From Microglena sp. YARC (Eukaryota; Chlorophyta; Chlorophyceae; Chlamydomonadales; Chlamydomonadaceae): DNA of 64,000 nt. Shown in pieces: positions 55,716-61,789 of this stretch. The stretch's first letter is position 1. The number at the start of each line of letters is the position of its first letter. Where the stretch lies: positions 96,687,232 through 96,751,231 of the forward strand of contig CM039462.1 of the NCBI GenBank assembly GCA_022414725.1. Direction: 5' to 3'. The translations under genes were made by a program, and so were the position numbers. A model generated the notes under the pieces. That model was not told the origin of the DNA. It ran no database searches and was given only the letters and a program-made list of their open reading frames with translations.

Positions 55716-58700
55716 ACACACACACATCCCAACACAAAAAAGCAAGAACAGGAATAGGATGCTTGGAAGTTGAAATTGATAACGATAGTAAAGAAGGTCC
55801 CACCCCCTAGAGCCCAACAGATGTAGGCAAGTACCGAATAGGATGCCTGGGCCAGCTCTGCACCTTTTAGTCCAAGTCAGCCCTCGTCATCCTTCCAAAG
55901 TCCAGCACGAAGCGGCGCCTCAAAGCAAGTAAGGTGAAAAAAAAGGTAATGATAACGCCTGTGGGCGTGTTATCTAACGGGAACCCGTCGTATGCGGGTA
56001 GAGAGCGGTCTTCTACCTCAACTGGACAAGCTACCATCGCGGTTGACAACGACCTGCAACGCTTAGGGCAACCGTAGGGGGAATCAAACCCCCGACCCTA
56101 CATCCTCAAAGCGACTTGGTGTACCACTAGACCAATGTATATCACTGAAAGGGGCTAGCAGTAAGGAGTTTGATGCTGAGACCTTGACCTTGACATTGGT
56201 TAGGGCTGATTAGGGTAATAAATAAGTCAACTCCACCCACACACCCACACACAGCTTAAAACAAGTACAGGAATAGGATGCTCTGGGCCAGTGTCTGCAA
56301 CCTCTAGTCCAAGTCGGCCCTCCTCATCCTCCCACACCCCAGCACGAATTGGTGCCTCTACAAGTAGTAAGGAATAGGATGCTCAGACCTTGAAATTAAT
56401 TAGGGCTGGTTAGGGCGATAAAGAAGCATTGCATCATATGATATCATACAAATTGCATCATATGATGTTGTATATAAATGGTAACTTTGGCATAGTCAGA
56501 CTGCCGGCGTAATATGATATCATATGATGACATTATTCCATATTATATCATATAATGACATGATTTCATATGATATCATAATGCTGTTCCCTACTAGTAA
56601 GCCTCCCACAACCTAGCAGGAAGCGGCGACTGCACACAAAAAATAAATAAAAAACAAGATAACGCCTGGAGGGGCGTGGTGTTGAGGGGACCCTCCCGCA
56701 CGCCGCAGCTGGGGAAAGTCACCATGGCAGACATAGTAAGTGACACCCTCCAGGCGGGAGGGACTCCTTCATGCGACGTGTGGCGCGACTGCACAAGGAA
56801 AGGAAAGTCATGCTGAGACCACTTTTTCCGGTGACGCCTCGCCATCTGGGGGGTAACGCGTTGCACTGGGTGCGCACCAAGTCGCTCGATTTGCAGCAAC
56901 TTCACAAGGAAAGAAAAATCATGCTGATACAGCAAGACCACTTTTCCCCCGATGATGCCTTGCCATTCAGGTGGTAGCGCATTGCACTGGGTGCGCACCA
57001 AGTCGCTCGATTTGCGACGCATCGCACACAAGTGTAGGTAGCAGAATAATGTTACCATCATCGTCAGTTTTTATTTTTTGCTTTTCTTGGCAGCTTTTAG
57101 ACAGCTCCCTGAGCCAGCCACTGCGTTACACCCAAATACTTAAGCAGTTCTGGACATCTCATCGTGCCAGCTTCAAGGTGCACTAGGCTACGTTAGGCTT
57201 GGCTGAATAGCAAGGCAGGGGAGCTACCTAGAAGCTGGGGCCTAGAAGGTGGGCAAAGCCAGGAAGCTGCGTAAAAGCTGGGGGCCTAGAAGCTGGGCAA
57301 GTCAGGGAAGTTGCCTAGAAGGTCATAGCCAAGACTGAAAGCAATGTCATCGATACCCACCCTCATTGCAGCAGCACTCCCGGGTCGGCGCATGGCGAAT
57401 GGTGGATAAGCACTGTCAACACCAGGGGAATCGCAAGTGGTGATGGCAAGGCATGGTAAAGAGTGTTAAATCCTGCCAGCTGGCCATCCATGCCAGGCTG
57501 TCGCCCGGGAGTACAAGCCCCCTAGTGCTTCCACCTGCAGGGGGGTGGGTGGGTGGGGTGAGGGTGAGGTCCTAAGGAGAGAAACATTTTTCAAAGTGGA
57601 GTTGGGAGGATTTGAACACCCGACCTACTAATTCATAAACCATTGTTGGAGGAGTCAGTGGCCGAGCAGAGGGTGAATGCAGGGCTGAGCAGTGGCTGAG
57701 CAGTGGTAGCGAGTGGCTGAGCAGTGGCTGAGCAGTGGCAGAGAGGGTGCCAGCAAAGACAGGCAGGGCACACGCCTTCATGAACTAATTCCCAAGGTCC
57801 ATAGATGACAAGTGGCACCTCCATGCCAGCACCCATCTACTATGGCCAGCTATCATGCCATCCACCATGCCAACACTTACCGCCCATGCTCCTGCTCTTC
57901 TTAGGGGCTCCCAGCTTTGAGACAAGTAGGGCACACGCTTCCATGAATACATTCCCCAGGTCCATAGATGACAGGTGACGCATCCATGCCAACACCCACC
58001 TACTATGGCCAGCTATCATGCCAACCACCATGCCAACACCCATCTGCCATGTTCCTGTCAGCCTGATGGTCTCCTACTATCGCCAGCCACCATGCCAACA
58101 CTCACTGCCAATCTTCCTGCCCTCATTAGGGGCTCTCAGCTTTCATGTACTCATTCCCCAGGTCCATAGATGACAGGTGGCGCCACCATGCCAGCACCCA
58201 CCTTCTACGGCTAGCTATCATGCTAGCCACCATGCCATCACTCACCGCCCATGTTTCTGCCCGTCTTAGGGGCTCCCAGCTTTGAGACAGGCAGGGCGCA
58301 CGCCTTCATGAACTCATTCCCCAAGTCCATAGATGACAGGTGGCGCAGTACGTCTTCATCATCGCCGTTGTACTCGTACTCTGGTCCGACAGCCTGCGGG
58401 AGGGTGGGGTGGGAGGGTGGGGGTGGATGGGAGGGTGGGTGGGGTGGGGTGGGTGGGGGTTAGGGGTTGGGGTTGGGAGGACTGGTTGGGTGGATTGGGT
58501 TAGGTGGGAGGGTGGGTTGGTTGGGTGGGAGGGTGGGTTGGATGGGGTGGGGAGGGTTGGGTTGGTTGGGTGGGTGGTGGGTCAGGTTGGTTGCTTGTGT
58601 GGGGTGGGGTGGAGGCATTTGGGGATTCAGGGGAATATCTCCAGGGGGGTATTGAAGCTGCTACATGCAGCACAAGTTATAAATGATGTACCTAAGTGTG

Positions 58701-60828
58701 TGTGGGGTGCTACACTTCGTATGTAGAAAGTTGTGTAAGAAAAGTGCCAAGTTATGTACCTTAGTGTTTGGAGGGTGCTACCTTATGTATGTACAAGTTA
58801 TGCAGTACAACTGCTATATTATGCACCTTAGTGTGTGGGGGGTGCTACGCTATGTATGTACAAGTTATGCAGTACAACTGCTATATTATGTACCTTAGTG
58901 TGTGGGGGGTGCTACACTATGTTTGTACAAGTTATGTGGTGCTAGTGCTAAGTTATGTACCTTAGTGTGTGGGGGGTGCTACGCTATGTATGTACAAGTT
59001 ATGCAGTACAACTGCTATATTATGTACCTTAGTGTGTGGGGGGTGCTACGCTATGTTTGTACAAGTTATGTGGTGCTAGTGCTAAGTTATGTACCTTAGT
59101 GTGTGGGGGGTGCTACGCCATGTTTGTACAAGTAATATGGTACTAGTGCTAAGTCATGTACTATATGAGTTGATCTCTATGGCCCCCAAATCCCCATATG
59201 CCTTAGGCTATTTGGGCTGATCTCTATGGCCCCCAAATCCCCGTATGCCTTAGGCTATTTGGGTTGATCTCTATGGCCCCCAAATCCCCATATGCCTTGG
59301 GCTATTTGGGTTGATCTCTACGGCCCCCAAATCCCCATATGCCTTGGGCTATTTGGGTTGATCTCTACGGCCCCTAAATCCCCATATGCCTTAGGCTATT
59401 TGGGTTGATCTCTATGGCCCCCAAATCCCCATATGCCTTGGGCTATTTGGGTTGATCTCTACGGCCCCCAAATGCCCATATGCCTTGGGCTATTTGGGTT
59501 GATCTCTACGGCCCCTAAATCCCCATATGCCTTAGGCTATTTGGGTTGATCTCTACGGCCCCCAAATCCCCATATGCCTTAGGCTATTTGGGTTGATCTC
59601 TACGGCCCCCAAATCCCCATATGCCTTAGGCTATTTAGGTTGATCTCTACGGCCCCCAAATGCCCATATGCCTTAGGCTATTTGGGTTGATCTCTATGGC
59701 CCCCAAATCCCCATATGCCTTAGGCTATTTGGGTTGATCTCTATGGCCCCCAAATCCCCATATGCCTTAGGCTATTTGGGTTGATCTCTACGGCCCCCAA
59801 ATCCCCATATGCCTTAGGCTATTTGGGTTGATATCTATGGTCCCCAAAGCTGCTAGTAGCAACCCAAAGGCTACTAAGAGCATTATGGGGCTACGTAAAG
59901 ACTCTGGTTCCATTCCATAAATACAACCCTGACCCCACAAATAATGTATCTTTTGAATTTTTAAATTCCAGCCCCTGCCCTGGCCACCGTAGTCCCCCCC
60001 CCCCTCCCCCCCCCCACTATTGTAAACAAGTTCCTATGCAGGGTCACAAGCGACGCGGGAAAAATTGGCGGAGAATGTTGCAACGGAACGACAGGCGTAA
60101 CGATGGAAGCTAACCGAAGCCAGTTAGTTACGAGACAGTAGGCTGGCGTGTCAGGCTTCGTCTCAGTTGTCGGTCACTCGGTCAGACAAACGGACAACGG
60201 GGTGAATCTGGGGACTCTCGCCCCCCAGAAGGGGAGGCTCCGCCAAAAATTGAGTGACGAGTATTGGTTTTTTTCAGTGCAGAGACTCTCTCCTACCCTC
60301 CCAGCTCATGGGCACTGTTTCTCTCTGGGGCTACGCATGGCAGCTTCTGGCCAGCTCCGATAGCCAGCCACTGGGTCAAACCCAAAGCTTGCAGCTGCAT
60401 TGGAATGCCTGTCATGTCGGCTTTCAGATGCAATACCTAGCGTCAGTTTTGGCTTGGCTTGGTTTGGCTTTCAGATGCACTGTCTAGCCTCAGGTTTGGC
60501 TTGGCTTGGCTTTCAGATGCACAACCTAGCGTCAGTTTTGGCACAAGGAAAGGAATGGAAGCTGCATAGAAGCAACCTATGCGTAGCCCAAAAAAGAAAC
60601 TGTGCCCATGGGGGGTCCTTACCTCCAGCCCTGCAGCTGTGCTGCTGAGGGCAAGACCAGCAAAGCGTGTAAACGCATCATCCAATCGCGCTGTGGTAGC
60701 AGCGAAGTCAGGTGCAGCTGTTGATGCAGAGTTCTCATGCAACCTGTGTTGGGAGGAGGGAATAGGATGGATTCTTTAAACTGTCTAATCTACTTTGTAG
60801 GCTCCTAGGTTTCCGTGGTAATCGCACT

Positions 60829-60864
<36 letters not shown>

Positions 60865-61660
60865 CGGAAATTGGAAGACGATGAGAGGCCCAGAGTTGGC
60901 TGAAGAACCATGTTACAATTCAAACCTGTCGGCACAGGTGGAATAACGATACTAAACCATACTCCTGAGCACAGAATGCAATCACGAAGGTAAACAAACA
61001 TGACGTCTGACGCCTCACATGCAAAAAAAAATCAAGAAAACCAGTACTGATATTCCGAAACTCACAAACAGAGATATGTGTGCATGATGCTCATAAGCCC
61101 CTCTGTCAAGCCACCGGCACATATGGAGTCTAGTTGGGCACCAAGATAAACGTAACCATCATCATCACTACAGCAATTTCGTACCTATCGCTTGCGTCTT
61201 GAGTAGACGTGAACTTATAGCTTGAGGAGTGTGGGAAAGGAGGACCTCTGGGCTTGCCTACGCCTGCTGCCAGGCTGTTTGCAGGATCTGGTCCTTGGGC
61301 GCCTTCGAGGCCGTATTGTGATCGCATACACGCAGAGTTTGCGTAATAGTTGGAGCTGTCATTCTCACGTGGCTGCGCAGTTGGGGCTGACAGGCTGTCA
61401 GCTCCAAGGTGGGCGGAGTAAGCTCTTTCCGAGTTGCCGCTGTAGTAGGTGGCGTGGCCTGATGGGTTTGCGCTGGTATTCTCATAACCAGGGACAGCAG
61501 GGCTGTAATCTGGAATGCTTTGTTCAGGGGATACGCCTGCATGCAATGGTTTCCTGGGTTTAAAAGTACTGGGGGTAGAGCTGGGTAGCGGATTGTGTTG
61601 ATTTGGTTTCTTGGTAGCGATTTGGGTTTGAGTGCTGGGATCTCTTATCGGATCTCGCAT
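36297..61660 (-). CDS. HYLS1: HYLS1-like centriolar and ciliogenesis protein, about ten exons over 25 kb
   Basis: HYLS1 is a centriole/basal-body protein needed for cilium assembly. Identification rests on two C-terminal motifs in the right order: KVDRVARYQELQKQW (exon 8), against KTDRVARYFEYKRDW as I recall from human HYLS1, and YVVPTSKRRDALRW (last exon), against YLVPTEKKRSALRW. EDVLRHLSSMDLG in exon 3 may be the N-terminal HYLS1 box. Exons, minus strand: 61660-61185, 60743-60623, 58393-58246, 55615-55489, 54183-54084, one of the 73-nt array copies (for example 53377-53305), 48221-48042, 47683-47516, 43532-43406, 36425-36297. Phases fit at most junctions; 3/4 and 7/8 are unresolved. The middle is Ser/Gly/acidic low complexity. 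Introns are packed with arrays built from the gene's own exon edges. Confidence 0.82.
36430..42750 (-). repeat. About 60-copy array of the HYLS1 last-exon acceptor (unit near 95 bp)
   Basis: On the minus strand each unit is TTATAACACAAATAAAAAC, TCTGCTGCAG, then the exon start GCGCGCTCCAAATCAAGCTC, then GTGTGCAAAATTAA and a CA microsatellite of variable length. Every intact unit therefore carries a canonical 3' splice site and codons ARSKSS. Units at 36.9-37.8 kb are clean and those at 38-42 kb indel-rich. At 36.43-37.0 kb the units are longer and include repeat G and TTACATTACATTACA. Confidence 0.92.
36868..36925 (+). repeat. Repeat G, copy
   Basis: GACGGCGAGCAGCCAAATTG, CTGGCTGAAGCTATG and TAACCAAGTTCAAGTTTA, nearly identical to the 35.60 kb copy. 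Confidence 0.85.
42760..42932. mobile_element. Repeat E, hAT-like MITE of palindromic ATATGATATCATAT
   Basis: Ends CAGGGAATGG and CCGATCCCTG, flanked by CTTATGGT (42752-42759) and CTTATGGA (42933-42940), a 7/8 TSD. The interior has repeated CATATGATATCATATGAT and GTCAGACCGCCGGC. Confidence 0.82.
42955..43035 (-). pseudogene. Two partial copies of HYLS1 exon 9
   Basis: Minus strand: GAAAGTGCCCTGCGACAT/GT repeats the exon end. Then CATTCAG is followed by codons HFAVLHAAEAAQKE, the middle of the exon. Against exon 9 the 15-codon piece has four synonymous changes and one E-to-Q change. Confidence 0.8.
43036..43400 (-). repeat. About 23-bp minisatellite built from the start of HYLS1 intron 9
   Basis: Minus-strand unit ATGTAATAACATCAAACAC is the sequence just inside the exon-9 donor (CAG/GTGCGTAATAACATC), repeated about 15 times. 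Confidence 0.85.
43406..43532 (-). CDS. HYLS1: HYLS1 exon 9
   Basis: Acceptor GAAGAGCAG, one nt, then 42 codons: APTGSRIPASATSTARRNV, NFHTHFAVLHAAEAAEKE, SALRQ, with donor CAG/GTGCGT. It lies between the VARYQ and VPT motifs, as expected for the HYLS1 C-terminal linker. Phases fit exons 8 and 10. Confidence 0.75.
43540..44230 (-). repeat. About 110-bp array of the HYLS1 exon-9 acceptor region, 6-7 copies
   Basis: Each unit on the minus strand contains TTTAAAGGTCCCAAACCACC, TATTTGTACGTGTAGG and TTCCTGAAGAGCAG, the acceptor of exon 9, followed by diverging CGCCCATAACAAGGCG. Copies decay toward 44.2 kb. Confidence 0.82.
44235..44390. other. Short unique stretch with a G-run
   Basis: A G-run near 44.245 kb, then ACCCCCTACCCCCTAAAAGC. 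No gene. It separates the exon-9 acceptor array from the 59-bp satellite. Confidence 0.5.
44395..46165. repeat. 59-bp satellite with a 14-bp palindrome, about 29 copies
   Basis: Unit CCCCTAATTTAGTCCACAAG, CGGTTAGATCTAACCCC and AATTTAACCCCCAAATGGCCA. GGTTAGATCTAACC is a perfect palindrome. A single related unit (TTTAGCCCACAAACAGTTAG) sits at 47.43 kb beside exon 8, the likely seed. Units are clean at both ends and indel-rich at 45.2-45.9 kb. Confidence 0.93.
46180..47345 (-). repeat. Six tandem copies of the HYLS1 exon-8 end with its donor
   Basis: Copies near 46.18, 46.37, 46.63, 46.87, 47.10 and 47.33 kb repeat, on the minus strand, GGAACTACAAAAGCAGTGG, AGCAAGGATAA/GTGAGTGG and then GGAAAGACACC-type sequence. 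A C-run of about 28-40 (plus strand) sits in each of the three clean copies at 46.83, 47.05 and 47.28 kb, just inside the donor. Confidence 0.88.
47516..47683 (-). CDS. HYLS1: HYLS1 exon 8 (VARYQ motif)
   Basis: Acceptor GAACAG, one nt, then HEHLRSTSPTNKSVASHSS, RHSTADSRVGGPPGTKKG, KVDRVARYQELQKQWSKD, with donor CAA/GTAAGT. The DRVARY..QW core is the first half of the HYLS1 C-terminal domain. Confidence 0.85.
47735..48010 (-). repeat. Tandem copies of the HYLS1 exon-8 start
   Basis: Copies at 47.74-47.80, 47.85-47.91 and 47.95-48.00 kb, with extra ones at 48.25-48.30 and 48.60-48.63 kb. On the minus strand each is an acceptor, then GCATGAGCACCTGCGTAGC and ACCAGCCCTACCAACAAG, then a shift to GTATACAATGTAC intron-like sequence with a GTATAC donor-like step. 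Confidence 0.85.
48042..48221 (-). CDS. HYLS1: HYLS1 exon 7 (candidate)
   Basis: Acceptor TTTTACAG, two nt, then MSTYGGPLDRNTSSSTCSG, YNPWGSSSATTQLQLSYN ... STEHAVQHRPTSFY, with donor ATG/GTATTG. The 2-nt start fits the 1-nt end of the exon-6 units. The phase to exon 8 does not fit. The end (GAGCACGCTGTGCAGCACC) is homologous to the exon-8 start, so this exon may be chimeric. Confidence 0.55.
48349..48405 (+). repeat. Repeat G, copy
   Basis: CTGACGGCAAGCAGCCAAATT, GCTGGCTGAAGATTTGC and AACCCAGTTTAAG, a diverged copy in a HYLS1 intron. Confidence 0.75.
48640..48858 (-). mobile_element. tRNA-derived SINE with 10-bp TSD
   Basis: Minus strand: CTAGTGGTAGACCAAATC (A-box region), GGGGTTCGATCCCC (B-box), body GTCCTTGTCAGCCGC, tail CCAGGCGTTATCATTACC and T-run. 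TSD TTCAAGTGAA at 48630-48639 and 48859-48868 is perfect. Confidence 0.9.
48967..49161 (+). mobile_element. Repeat B, hAT-like MITE, 195 bp
   Basis: Ends CAGGGTACTAC and GTAGTTCCCTG, with TSD GTACTCAG/GTACCCAG (7/8). It differs from the 163-bp copy by a short duplication (GGTCAGCGCTT twice). Confidence 0.86.
49370..49825 (-). repeat. Exon-6 array of HYLS1, distal block, 3 copies
   Basis: Same unit as 51.45-53.73 kb: acceptor-like GCAG, GGCCCCAGTCTGGAGGTGG, GCTACAGTCAGCACAC and CAGTAACCT, then a CACACAG microsatellite. The middle copy has a rearranged GTCAACTGGTGCTGCAG centre. Confidence 0.85.
49826..51443. mobile_element. Insertion splitting the exon-6 array, with an internal G-rich minisatellite (candidate)
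   Basis: The array stops at 49.83 kb and resumes at 51.44 kb. The ends carry inverse motifs: CTCTAACGTGTGTCGG on the left, CCTGACACACGTTAAAAA with CCGTTAGAGG on the right. Inside are GTATGGTGGTGGGGAGGGGG units (49.92-51.08 kb), then 51.19-51.42 kb of C/T-rich sequence. No transposase frame. Confidence 0.5.
49920..51080. repeat. G-rich minisatellite, unit about 60 bp
   Basis: Repeats GGCAGGATGTATGTGTG and TGTATGGTGGTGGGGAGGGG about 18 times. The His/Pro/Thr-rich frame spanning it on the minus strand is an artefact. Confidence 0.93.
51445..53730 (-). repeat. HYLS1: Exon-6 array of HYLS1, main block, 13 copies of a 160-190 bp unit
   Basis: On the minus strand every unit has TGCTGGTTGCAG, a 73-nt exon-like block translating as GPQSGGGAAAKGGYSQHTS plus HRTST, then CCA/GTAACC and a CA microsatellite. 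Acceptor, frame and donor survive in nearly all copies. Representative exon: 53377-53305. Phase 0 entry fits exon 5 and the 1-nt exit fits exon 7. Which copies are spliced is unknown; including two would shift the frame. Confidence 0.85.
53735..53960. other. GT-rich spacer, no gene
   Basis: GTGTGTGACTGTGTGTGGC repeats fade into unique sequence with ATTAGAGTATCGTTTTAT. Intronic. Confidence 0.6.
53968..54072 (+). repeat. Repeat G, copy with extended GTTCAAATC tail
   Basis: GAGACGGCGAGCAACCAACT, GGAACCACGTAACCAAG and TTCAAGTTCAAATCAAGC. It ends within 15 bp of the exon-5 donor. Confidence 0.78.
54084..54183 (-). CDS. HYLS1: HYLS1 exon 5
   Basis: Acceptor CTTCGCAG, one nt, then ASAVERWQVEFKELEREAM and VAEGLDGKRRDGPQ, with donor CAG/GTGCGC. 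A charged, heptad-like helix. Phases fit exons 4 and 6. The plus-strand frame also open here is a poorer protein. Confidence 0.72.
54184..54930 (-). repeat. Array of HYLS1 exon-5 acceptors, dimeric units, about 13 monomers
   Basis: Two 57-bp monomers alternate: one with GATTTGGATTCTTCGCAG, the other with TATTAGATCGTTTGCAG. Each is followed by CGC(A/C)AGTGCAGTTTGATG, ATATCTGAATACTTACAGTG. Each monomer therefore holds an exon-5-like acceptor and start. The dimer is a small higher-order repeat. The last three monomers decay. Confidence 0.9.
54945..55140. repeat. 42-bp tandem repeat, 4 copies
   Basis: TTTTGGCACCCCTTCCACCC and ACAATGAACCCTTGTCTGCACC repeated. Intronic. Confidence 0.9.
55160..55440 (-). 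pseudogene. Two partial copies of the HYLS1 exon-4 end, separated by C-runs
   Basis: Minus strand: GACCATGGCCATGCAGGCG and GACCATAGCCATGCAGGCG lead to AAGTCCGAAGATC, the DHSHADVRDQRP-type end of exon 4. The donor is degraded (GGTTGAG, GGTTGTTG). C-runs totalling about 85 nt lie between them. Confidence 0.75.
55489..55615 (-). CDS. HYLS1: HYLS1 exon 4
   Basis: Minus: LRAGLWEDEEGRLGLEGAD, AGRDHSHADVRDQRPDKSE, DLG, with donor GG/GTGAGT. The acceptor TTGTGAAG is weak, and one base seems missing beside it compared with the other copies (GCACG against GCACCG). The 2-nt end fits exon 5. An alternative plus-strand Ser-rich reading is open too. Confidence 0.6.
55849..55934 (-). pseudogene. HYLS1 exon-4 start, tandem copy
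   Basis: PLRAGLWKDDEG then an in-frame TGA and LGLKGAELAQ, homologous to exon 4 and disabled. Confidence 0.65.
55935..56156 (-). mobile_element. tRNA-derived SINE with about 10-bp TSD
   Basis: Minus strand: CTAGTGGTACACCAAGTC, GGGTTTGATTCCCC (B-box), shared body, tail CAGGCGTTATCATTACC and T-run. TSD AGCAAGTAAGG (55924-55934) against AGCAGTAAGG (56157-56166). It sits at the edge of an exon-4 copy. Confidence 0.88.
56285..56375 (-). pseudogene. HYLS1 exon-4 start, second tandem copy
   Basis: PIRAGVWEDEEGRLGLEVADTG, open. A further scrap (PLPARLWEA) lies at 56.60-56.63 kb. Each is preceded on the minus strand by CTTAC-like sequence. Confidence 0.65.
56427..56592. mobile_element. Repeat E, copy with truncated left end
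   Basis: CATATGATATCATACAAATTG, GTCAGACTGCCGGCG and the right end ATAATGCTGTTCCCTA match 42.76 and 63.74 kb. Confidence 0.75.
56655..56765 (-). mobile_element. SINE tail fragment
   Basis: ATAACGCCTGGAGGGGCGTGG and GTTGAGGGGACCCTCCC match the 3' part of the SINE family (closest to 62.57 kb). Confidence 0.65.
56770..57035. repeat. Tandem duplication of a 130-bp tRNA-like segment
   Basis: CACAAGGAAAGGAAAGTCATG and GCATTGCACTGGGTGCGCACC each occur twice. CAGGTGGTAGCGCATTGC resembles a tRNA A-box region, but no cloverleaf closes, so it is not called a tRNA. Confidence 0.6.
57080..57330. mobile_element. Repeat D, decayed copy with small tandem repeats
   Basis: GGCAGCTTTTAGACAGCTCCC, TGAGCCAGCCACTG and GAAGCTGGGGCCTAGAAGG repeats. 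Ends not resolved. Confidence 0.55.
57735..58200 (-). repeat. Three partial tandem copies of HYLS1 exon 3
   Basis: Near 57.74-57.83, 57.88-57.99 and 58.13-58.19 kb. The middle copy keeps RHLSSMDLGNVFMEACALL, VSKLGAPKKSRSMG and a strong donor GCG/GTAAGT. The others are frameshifted or deleted. Confidence 0.85.
58246..58393 (-). CDS. HYLS1: HYLS1 exon 3 (possible HYLS1 box)
   Basis: Acceptor CTCCCGCAG, phase 0: AVGPEYEYNGDDEDVLRHL, SSMDLGNEFMKACALPVSK, LGAPKTGRNMG, with donor GCG/GTGAGT. Acidic residues followed by VLRHLSSMDLG resemble the short N-terminal HYLS1 box, though I cannot verify that alignment here. Confidence 0.78.
58394..58640 (-). repeat. C-rich (minus strand) intron stretch upstream of exon 3
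   Basis: CCCACCC and CCAACCCACC repeats on the minus strand give a long pyrimidine tract leading to the exon-3 acceptor. Confidence 0.8.
58680..59165. repeat. About 66-bp tandem repeat, 7 copies in two alternating types
   Basis: Common part TTATGTACCTTAGTGTGTGG and GGGGTGCTACGCTATG. Types differ in GCAGTACAACTGCTATA versus GTGGTGCTAGTGCTAAG. Confidence 0.92.
59166..59850. repeat. 47-bp tandem repeat, about 15 copies
   Basis: TTGATCTCTATGGCCCCCAA, ATCCCCATATGCC and TTAGGCTATTTGGG, very homogeneous. HYLS1 intron 2. Confidence 0.95.
60040..60250 (-). mobile_element. Repeat A, near-complete copy
   Basis: CACAAGCGACGCGGGAAAAAT, GCTAACCGAAGCCAGTTAG and the end GAGGCTCCGCCAAAAA, inverse to 31.83 kb. 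Confidence 0.8.
60313..60604. mobile_element. Repeat D, complete hAT-like MITE, 292 bp
   Basis: Left CACTGTTTCTCTCTGGGGC, inverted right CCCAAAAAAGAAACTGTG, and TSD CTCATGGG (60305-60312) against CCCATGGG (60605-60612), 7/8. The centre has three TTTGGCTTGGCTTTCAGATG repeats. It sits 18 bp from the exon-2 donor. Confidence 0.82.
60623..60743 (-). CDS. HYLS1: HYLS1 exon 2
   Basis: Acceptor CCAACACAG, one nt, then LHENSASTAAPDFAATTAR and LDDAFTRFAGLALSSTAAG LE, with donor GAG/GTAAGG. 121 nt; phases fit exons 1 and 3. Ala/Thr-rich; no domain known to me. Confidence 0.75.
60830..60864. repeat. G homopolymer, about 34
   Basis: G-run in HYLS1 intron 1 (C-run on the sense strand), 90 bp before the exon-2 acceptor. 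Confidence 0.9.
61185..61660 (-). CDS. HYLS1: HYLS1 exon 1 (start codon)
   Basis: ATG at 61660 is the first after an in-frame TAG about 42 nt upstream. 158 codons plus 2 nt, Ser/Pro/Asn-rich (IPDYSPAVPGYENTSAN, GHATYYSGNSERAYSAHLG). The donor is GATAG/GTACGA. The ATG itself lies at the border of repeat F, so a mobile element seems to supply the 5' end. An additional upstream exon cannot be excluded. Confidence 0.68.
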
Positions 61661-61741
61661 AGCGATAATTTCGGCAAAAACGGGGTCAGGTTGCGATCGC
61701 TATATATAGCGGGGGGGGGGGGGGGGGGGGGGGGATCCCTG
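61656..61741 (-). mobile_element. Repeat F fragment at the HYLS1 5' end
   Basis: GATAATTTCGGCAAAAACGGG, GCGATCGCTATATATAGC, a G-run of about 23 and GATCCCTG match one half of the 28.94 kb MITE. GCTATATATAGC on the gene's strand lies about 40-50 nt before the ATG and could act as a TATA element (inference). Confidence 0.72.
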
Positions 61742-61789
61742 CTGCATTGGGTAGTGCCATGCATGACGTGCTTTGGAGCAGATTTATTG

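Noticed and set aside
55550..56375. Plus-strand Ser/Pro-rich exon copies (SAPSSPSRPSSSS) each followed by GTAAG
   Set aside because: Open in three copies and not fully excluded, but the minus reading LRAGLWEDEEGRLGLEG fits the HYLS1 gene in order and phase.
56770..57035. Two tRNA genes
   Set aside because: A-box-like sequence but no T-arm or acceptor stem that pairs.
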